Shown: in pieces, positions 59,510-64,000 of the stretch | Position numbering within the stretch: position 1 is the first letter of the stretch | Layout of the letters: the number at the start of each line of letters is the position of its first letter | Assembly: GCF_014257025.1 (NCBI RefSeq) | Contig: NZ_JACMSF010000045.1 | Span: 1-64,000, forward strand | Reading direction: 5' to 3' | Length of the DNA stretch: 64,000 nucleotides | Source of the DNA: Streptomyces cupreus | Lineage (GTDB): Bacteria > Actinomycetota > Actinomycetes > Streptomycetales > Streptomycetaceae | Notes under the pieces: model-generated | What the model was told of the DNA's origin: nothing | The model's database searches: none | What the model saw: only the letters and a program-made list of their open reading frames with translations | Translations under genes and position numbers: made by a program

Positions 59510-60552
59510 GACGGGGGCCCCGGTGACGAGGGCCCCGGTGCGGCGGGCGGCAGGGCGTCCTCGCCGCGCGACAGAAACGCCAGTACGGCCGAACGCCGGG
59601 CGGGCCGCCGGGCCAGCCGTCCCAGCACCGGGAGCCTGCGGCTCACCCACGCCTGGAGCAGCAGGAAGTACAGCATCCCGCAGTACGGCCGCGCGCCCCG
59701 GCCGCCGTGGACGGCCGCGAGCCGGGGCCGCGCGGCCCGTAAGCGCCGGGCTATGCCGGGCAGGGTGAGCGCGCCGCAGGACACCAGGGTGGTCACTCCG
59801 TTGCCCCGGTCGAACTCGACGTCCATGTAGTCGTCGAGCGACTGGAGTATCTCCCCGAGGTCCATGACCAGTTCCCGCTCGGCCGGTTCGAGCCGGGGCT
59901 TGACCAGACCGCACAGGATCAGATGGGCGGCGGCGCCCTTGCCTCGGGTGATCTTCTCCAGGACGTCGAGGGGGACATCGGGTTCGCGCTGGCGCCGGGA
60001 CAGGACCTGGTACTCGTGCAGCGAGACCAGCGCCATGAACACGGACTCGTGGGGCGGGTGGGCGAGGGTCCGCTCGATTCCGTGGACCAGCCGACCGAGC
60101 AGCAGTTCCGCGGGGGTGCCGGGGACGAAGGCGCGGTTGCCCATGAGGTCGCCGAGGCGGTCGTCGGCGGCGGGATCGCGGGTGCCGTTCCCGTCGCCGG
60201 CCCCGGCTCGGTCTCCGGCTCCGGCTCCGTCTCCGTCGATGAGGTCGTCGTAGAGCCGGGTGACGGCACCGGCGAGGACGGCCACGTCCGGTTGCAGCCG
60301 GTGCCCGGTCAGCCGGGCGTAACTGAGCATGGCGAGCCCGAACTTGACGCTCATGACGCGCAACGACCCGTCGACGCGGGCGCGTTCCAGCGGATCGGAG
60401 AGGCTCTGGGCGACGAGCGGTGCGACGACCTGCTCATACGCCAGCGCGAGTACGGGCAGCGAACGGTACGCGTCCCGCGCCGCCGACGGCAGCCCTACGG
60501 CCATCCTCAGACTCCGCACCAGAGCCCCGACCTCAGCGACCCTCTGCTGCAT
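59506..60552 (-). CDS. Class I isoprenoid-synthase-like enzyme
   Basis: About 348 residues, all-helical. Two aspartate-rich motifs are visible in the right places for a class I prenyl-diphosphate enzyme: RLYDDLIDGD (DDLID at 102-106) and EILQSLDDYMDVEFDRGNG (DDYMD at 240-244). These would bind Mg and diphosphate. Between them a glycine/aspartate-rich repeat (GAGAGDRAGAGDGNG) forms an unusual insertion. It could be a prenyltransferase or a cyclase-like enzyme; chain length and product cannot be inferred. The ATG at 60552 has GGGAG upstream; an ATG at 60588 adds a Gly/Pro-rich leader. It is coupled to the NACHT gene. Confidence 0.75.
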   Translation of the reverse strand: MQQRVAEVGALVRSLRMAVGLPSAARDAYRSLPVLALAYEQVVAPLVAQSLSDPLERARVDGSLRVMSVKFGLAMLSYARLTGHRLQPDVAVLAGAVTRLYDDLIDGDGAGAGDRAGAGDGNGTRDPAADDRLGDLMGNRAFVPGTPAELLLGRLVHGIERTLAHPPHESVFMALVSLHEYQVLSRRQREPDVPLDVLEKITRGKGAAAHLILCGLVKPRLEPAERELVMDLGEILQSLDDYMDVEFDRGNGVTTLVSCGALTLPGIARRLRAARPRLAAVHGGRGARPYCGMLYFLLLQAWVSRRLPVLGRLARRPARRSAVLAFLSRGEDALPPAAPGPSSPGPPS

Positions 60553-60735
60553 CCCCGCTCCCGCCCCCAAGGGATCCGAGGGTCCCATAAGGGTGAGCAG
60601 GCGGTAAAGCAGTTCGGCGAGACCCGGGAAGGGGGGTGCGGGCCGGTCTTTCGGAGGGGCGATTGGCGGATCAGTCCCAGGCCACCCCCGCTCCTCCCGC
60701 GCTTCAGCCGCCCCTCTCCGAGACAGATCCGCCCA

Positions 60736-61782
60736 TCACTTCCGCGGCGCCCCGGTGGACCCCCGGACCATCAGCTCGCCCCGGATCGTCGCGATGCCCC
60801 CGGGCGGTTCCTCCTCCCGGCCCATCGCGATACGGCCGGCCCGTGCTCCCGCCTCCGACAGCGGCAGCCGCACCGTCGTGAGAGACGGCACCGCGTCGAT
60901 GCTGAACGGCAGGTCGTCGAAGCCGGCGACCGAGACGTCCTCCGGGATGCGCAGGCCCGATTCCCGCAGGGCCGCGCAGGCGCCGAGGGCGACGGAGTCG
61001 TTCGCGGCGACCACTGCCGTCAGGGTCGGGTCGCGGCGCAGCAGTTCCAGCGTGGCCTCGTAACCGGAGCGGCGGTCGTAGCGGCCGTGGACCGTCCAGC
61101 GGGGGTCCTCCTCGATGTCGTGCGCCTTGAGCGCGGCCCGGTGTCCCTCCAGGCGGTGCCGGGTCGTCGTGCGCTCCTCGGGGCCCGCGATGTAGCCGAG
61201 GCGGCGGTGGCCGAGGCCGATCAGGTGCTCGGTCAGTTCACGGCCGCCGCCGCGGTTCTCGAAGGTCAGCGCGATCGCCCCGGTGTCCGGCGCCGGCGGG
61301 CGCCCGCACAGCACCACCCGGGTCCCGGCCTCCGCCAGCTTCCGCAGCTTCGCCGAGACCGCCGCCACATGGGGCGCGTTCTCCACGGCTCCGCCGGTCA
61401 GCACCACGGCCGCCGCCCGCTGCCGCTGGAGCAGGGTCAGATAGGTGAGTTCGCGTTCCGGAGAGCCTCCGGTGTTGCAGACCACGGCCAGTCGCTCACC
61501 GCCCGCGCGTCCGCCGGGGCCGCCGATCTCCGCCTGGATCGCGCTCGCCATGATCCCGAAGAAGGGGTCGGCGATGTCGTTGACGAGGATGCCGACCAGG
61601 TCGGACGTGGCGGCGGCCAGCGCGCTCGCCGGACCGTTCAGCACGTAGTCCAGCTCGTCCACGGCGCGCAGCACCCGCTCACGGGTGGACGCGGCCACGG
61701 GGTAGTTCCCGTTCAGCACGCGCGACACCGTCGCGGGGGAGACCTGTGCGCGGGCCGCCACGTCCGCCAGGGTCACCGTCAT
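60736..61782 (-). CDS. LacI-family transcriptional regulator
   Basis: 348 residues. The N-terminal HTH with hinge is TLADVAARAQVSPATVSRVLNGNYPVAASTRERVLRAVDELDYVLN. The periplasmic-binding-protein-like effector domain contains GILVNDIADPFFGIMASAIQAE, VVLTGGAV and VVAANDSVALGACAALRESGLRIPEDVSVAGFDDLP. It probably controls the divergent dehydrogenase operon; a LacI-type operator with core AAGCGCTT lies between them. The ligand is presumably a sugar or sugar acid. The ATG at 61782 matches the family N-terminus. Confidence 0.92.
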   Translation of the reverse strand: MTVTLADVAARAQVSPATVSRVLNGNYPVAASTRERVLRAVDELDYVLNGPASALAAATSDLVGILVNDIADPFFGIMASAIQAEIGGPGGRAGGERLAVVCNTGGSPERELTYLTLLQRQRAAAVVLTGGAVENAPHVAAVSAKLRKLAEAGTRVVLCGRPPAPDTGAIALTFENRGGGRELTEHLIGLGHRRLGYIAGPEERTTTRHRLEGHRAALKAHDIEEDPRWTVHGRYDRRSGYEATLELLRRDPTLTAVVAANDSVALGACAALRESGLRIPEDVSVAGFDDLPFSIDAVPSLTTVRLPLSEAGARAGRIAMGREEEPPGGIATIRGELMVRGSTGAPRK

Positions 61783-62084
61783 CTCGTCGTCCTCCGGTCG
61801 CGCATCTCTCGTACCACCTCGTACGTCATACGTGCTCGTAGACAGGCCCCCGCCCCCATGTGGTTCCGGAGTGCCGAGCAGACCATAAGGCCCCGCACCC
61901 CGCTTGTTCGCCCCCTCGAACAACTCAACCCCGTCACGGTCTTGTCCGGACCGCTGTTGAGAGGCTAGCTTCTCCTCGTATAGAAAGCGCTTGCTGTGCA
62001 GCTCACCAGTCACACCGAGTCGGTGGGGCGTACGCGGCGCGCACGACCGCACACACCGCGTACGACACCTACGAAGGGATTGAC
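61783..62084. other. Divergent promoter region of the LacI-controlled operon
   Basis: About 300 bases with no gene. It contains the LacI-type site at 61982-61995 and must hold promoters for both directions. Confidence 0.5.
61982..61995. promoter_or_regulatory. LacI-family operator
   Basis: AGAAAGCGCTTGCT contains the perfect 8-base palindrome AAGCGCTT at 61985-61992, the core of most LacI/GalR operators. It is 90 bases upstream of the dehydrogenase start. Confidence 0.8.
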
Positions 62085-63236
62085 GTGACACGCAAAACGG
62101 TGCGCATCGCCATGAACGGCGTGACCGGGCGCATGGGCTACCGCCAGCACCTCGTCCGCTCCGTCCTGGCCCTGCGTGAACAGGGCGGCCTCGACCTCGG
62201 CGACGGCACCGTGCTGTGGCCGGAGCCGATCCTCGTCGGCCGCCGTGAGCACGCGCTCAAGGCGCTCGCCGAGCGGCACGGCCTGGAGCACATCTCCACG
62301 GACGTCGACGCGGTCCTCGCCGACCCGAGCGTGGACATCTACTTCGACGCCCAGGTCACCTCCGCCCGCGAGGAGGCGATCAAGAAGGCGATCGCCGCGG
62401 GCAAGCACATCTACACCGAGAAGCCGACGGCCACGGGTCTCGAAGGCGCCCTGGAGCTCGCCCGGCTCGCCGCCGACGCCGGCATCAAGCACGGTGTCGT
62501 CCAGGACAAGCTCTTCCTCCCCGGCCTGCTCAAGCTGAAGCGCCTGATCGACGGCGGCTTCTTCGGACGGATCCTCTCCATCCGCGGCGAGTTCGGCTAC
62601 TGGGTCTTCGAAGGCGACTGGCAGGCCGCCCAGCGCCCCTCCTGGAACTACCGCGCGGAGGACGGCGGCGGCATCGTCGTCGACATGTTCCCGCACTGGG
62701 AGTACGTCCTGCACGAGCTGTTCGGCCGAGTGAAGTCCGTCCAGGCCCTCACCGCCACCCACATCCCGCAGCGCTGGGACGAGAACGGCAAGCCCTACGA
62801 CGCCACCGCCGACGACGCCGCCTACGGCATCTTCGAGCTGGACGGCGGCGCCATCGCCCAGATCAACTCCTCCTGGGCGGTCAGGGTCAATCGTGATGAG
62901 CTCGTCGAGTTCCAGGTCGACGGCACGGAGGGTTCGGCGGTGGCCGGTCTGCGGAACTGCCGCGCTCAGCACCGCTCCGCCACCCCCAAGCCCGTGTGGA
63001 ACCCCGATATCCCGGCCACCGAGGTCTTCCGCGACCAGTGGCAGGAGGTGCCGGACAACGCCGAGTTCGACAACGGCTTCAAGGCCCAGTGGGAGCTGTT
63101 CCTCAAGCACGTCTACGCCGACGCCCCCTACCACTGGGACCTCCTGGCCGGCGCCCGCGGCGTCCAGCTCGCCGAACTGGGCCTGAAGTCCTCGGCCGAG
63201 GGCCGCCGGATCGACGTACCGGAGATCTCGCTGTGA
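62085..63236 (+). CDS. Gfo/Idh/MocA-family oxidoreductase
   Basis: 383 residues, cytoplasmic. The Rossmann start is KTVRIAMNGVTGRMGYRQHLVRSVLAL, where the usual GxGxxG is replaced by the NGVTGRMG form. Then come DVDAVLADPSVDIYFDAQVT, the catalytic-lysine motif GKHIYTEKPTA (EKP) and KHGVVQDKLFLPGLLKLKRLIDGGFFGRI. It oxidises or reduces a sugar, inositol or sugar acid with NAD(P). Its partner genes suggest a keto-sugar pathway, but the substrate is unknown. The GTG at 62085 follows GAAGGGA. It overlaps the next gene as GTGA. Confidence 0.85.
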   Translation: MTRKTVRIAMNGVTGRMGYRQHLVRSVLALREQGGLDLGDGTVLWPEPILVGRREHALKALAERHGLEHISTDVDAVLADPSVDIYFDAQVTSAREEAIKKAIAAGKHIYTEKPTATGLEGALELARLAADAGIKHGVVQDKLFLPGLLKLKRLIDGGFFGRILSIRGEFGYWVFEGDWQAAQRPSWNYRAEDGGGIVVDMFPHWEYVLHELFGRVKSVQALTATHIPQRWDENGKPYDATADDAAYGIFELDGGAIAQINSSWAVRVNRDELVEFQVDGTEGSAVAGLRNCRAQHRSATPKPVWNPDIPATEVFRDQWQEVPDNAEFDNGFKAQWELFLKHVYADAPYHWDLLAGARGVQLAELGLKSSAEGRRIDVPEISL

Positions 63237-64000
63237 CCATCCGACTGCCTGACGCGAATGGGGAGTTGAGGGCCTACGAGCCCCGCCGGGAGCCCCTCGC
63301 CCTCCGTCCCGGGTCCCCCTTCTCCTCTCGTACGGTCTTCTCGGCGGCCCATGTCGTCGCGGATCCCTTCGCCGACGTGTCGCCCGACTCGCCCGCCGCC
63401 GTCGACTGGGACGCCACGCTCGCCTTCCGGCGGCATCTGTGGTCCCACGGGCTCGGTGTCGCCGAGGCCATGGACACGGCGCAGCGCGGGATGGGCCTCG
63501 ACTGGGTGGGCGCGGCCGAGCTGATCCGGCGCAGCGCGGCCGAGGCCGAGGCGGTCGGCGGTCGGATCGCCTGCGGGGTCGGCACCGATCAGATCGCCGC
63601 GGGGTCGCTCGCGGAGGTCCGTGCCGCCTACGAGGAGCAGCTCGCCGCCGTGGAGGAGGCGGGCGCCCAGGCGATCCTGATGGCCTCCCGCGCCCTGTGC
63701 GCCGCCGCGTCCGGCCCCGAGGACTACCTGGAGGTCTACGGCCACCTGCTCCGCCAGGCCGCCGAACCCGTGATCCTGCACTGGCTCGGCCCCATGTTCG
63801 ACCCGGCGCTGGAGGGTTACTGGGGCGCCGCGGACCTCGACGCGGCCACCGACACCTTCCTGGAGGTCATCGCCGCCCACCCCGACAAGGTCGACGGCAT
63901 CAAGGTGTCCCTGCTGGACGCGCAGCGCGAGATCGACCTCAGGCGCAGGCTCCCTGACGGAGTCCGCTGCTACACCGGCGACGACTTCAACTACCCCGAG
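63233..64000 (+). CDS. DUF993 dihydrodipicolinate-synthase-like protein (5' part)
   Basis: At least 256 residues, cut by the right edge of the window. It begins VTIRLPDANGELRAYEP; VFSAAHVVADPFADVSPDSPAAVDWDATLAFRRHLW and GLGVAEAMDTAQRGMGLDW are characteristic of the DUF993 group of the DHDPS/NAL TIM-barrel family. PVILHWLGPMFDPALEGYWG and KVDGIKVSLLDAQRE contain the expected Schiff-base lysine strand (GIKVS). It is likely a lyase or aldolase acting on a keto-sugar acid. Its GTG overlaps the dehydrogenase stop, so it belongs to the same LacI-controlled operon, which continues beyond the window. Confidence 0.85.
   Translation, partial: MTIRLPDANGELRAYEPRREPLALRPGSPFSSRTVFSAAHVVADPFADVSPDSPAAVDWDATLAFRRHLWSHGLGVAEAMDTAQRGMGLDWVGAAELIRRSAAEAEAVGGRIACGVGTDQIAAGSLAEVRAAYEEQLAAVEEAGAQAILMASRALCAAASGPEDYLEVYGHLLRQAAEPVILHWLGPMFDPALEGYWGAADLDAATDTFLEVIAAHPDKVDGIKVSLLDAQREIDLRRRLPDGVRCYTGDDFNYPE

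Noticed and set aside
57536..59830. A plus-strand open frame of 764 codons
   Set aside because: It is antisense to the NACHT gene, which has clear Walker motifs. The product is Gly/Gln/Arg-rich with no domain.

Overview
The window is high-GC actinobacterial DNA and almost certainly comes from a Streptomyces chromosome. The best evidence is a chaplin/rodlin cluster (three chaplins divergent from two rodlins), which is specific to sporulating streptomycetes. Supporting signs are strong third-codon-position GC bias, rare TTA leucine codons, many GTG starts and many ATGA/GTGA gene overlaps. No rRNA, tRNA or CRISPR array was seen. All functional calls were read from the sequence and from family knowledge; no search was run.

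Bases 1-17500 hold a surface-glycan biosynthesis island that looks mobile and partly decayed. Remnants of three unrelated transposases (IS701, ISL3 and IS110 types) lie in and beside it. Its working genes are a Wzy/GT-C-like membrane protein, two GT4 glycosyltransferases, two SDR sugar-nucleotide epimerases, an AsnB-like amidotransferase, a Wzx-type flippase, a Tat-exported GH109-like protein, a methyltransferase, a WecA/MraY-like initiating transferase and a UDP-sugar 6-dehydrogenase. Together they suggest a lipid-linked, Wzx/Wzy-type polymer carrying HexNAc uronic acid, possibly as the uronamide. Two island genes contain a TTA codon, which implies bldA-dependent timing.

Bases 17700-20830 carry a membrane PAS-GGDEF diguanylate cyclase, a VKOR-family protein and a small conserved protein. 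Bases 21000-24010 are the aerial-hypha coat locus. Three of its genes have upstream sequences fitting the sigma-BldN type (CGTAAC-N16-CGTTGA). Bases 24070-34310 hold a long-chain acyl-CoA ligase, a VWA lipoprotein, an unusual alpha/beta-hydrolase-ABC ATPase fusion with its permease, an amino-acid permease and a lipoprotein.

Bases 34350-42620 form a myo-inositol catabolic region (mmsA/iolA, iolD, iolB, a Cgl0158-type aldolase and iolC on the minus strand, with an iolE/iolI-like isomerase divergent), followed by an AraC regulator. A GntR-style operator lies in the divergent promoter. Bases 42990-51090 contain a small HTH protein with a phased operator array, a zinc alcohol dehydrogenase, an MMPL exporter with its TetR repressor, a PrsW-family protease, and copZ-copA behind a near-perfect CsoR box.

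Bases 51600-64000 contain citrate synthase, a RecD2-type helicase, ribokinase, a two-TM protein, a coupled pair made of a class I isoprenoid-synthase-like enzyme and a membrane NACHT NTPase, and a LacI-controlled operon (Gfo/Idh/MocA dehydrogenase plus a DUF993 aldolase-like protein) that runs off the right edge. The most unusual units are the glycan island, the isoprenoid-synthase/NACHT pair, the hydrolase-ABC fusion and the TGTGTCACA array.
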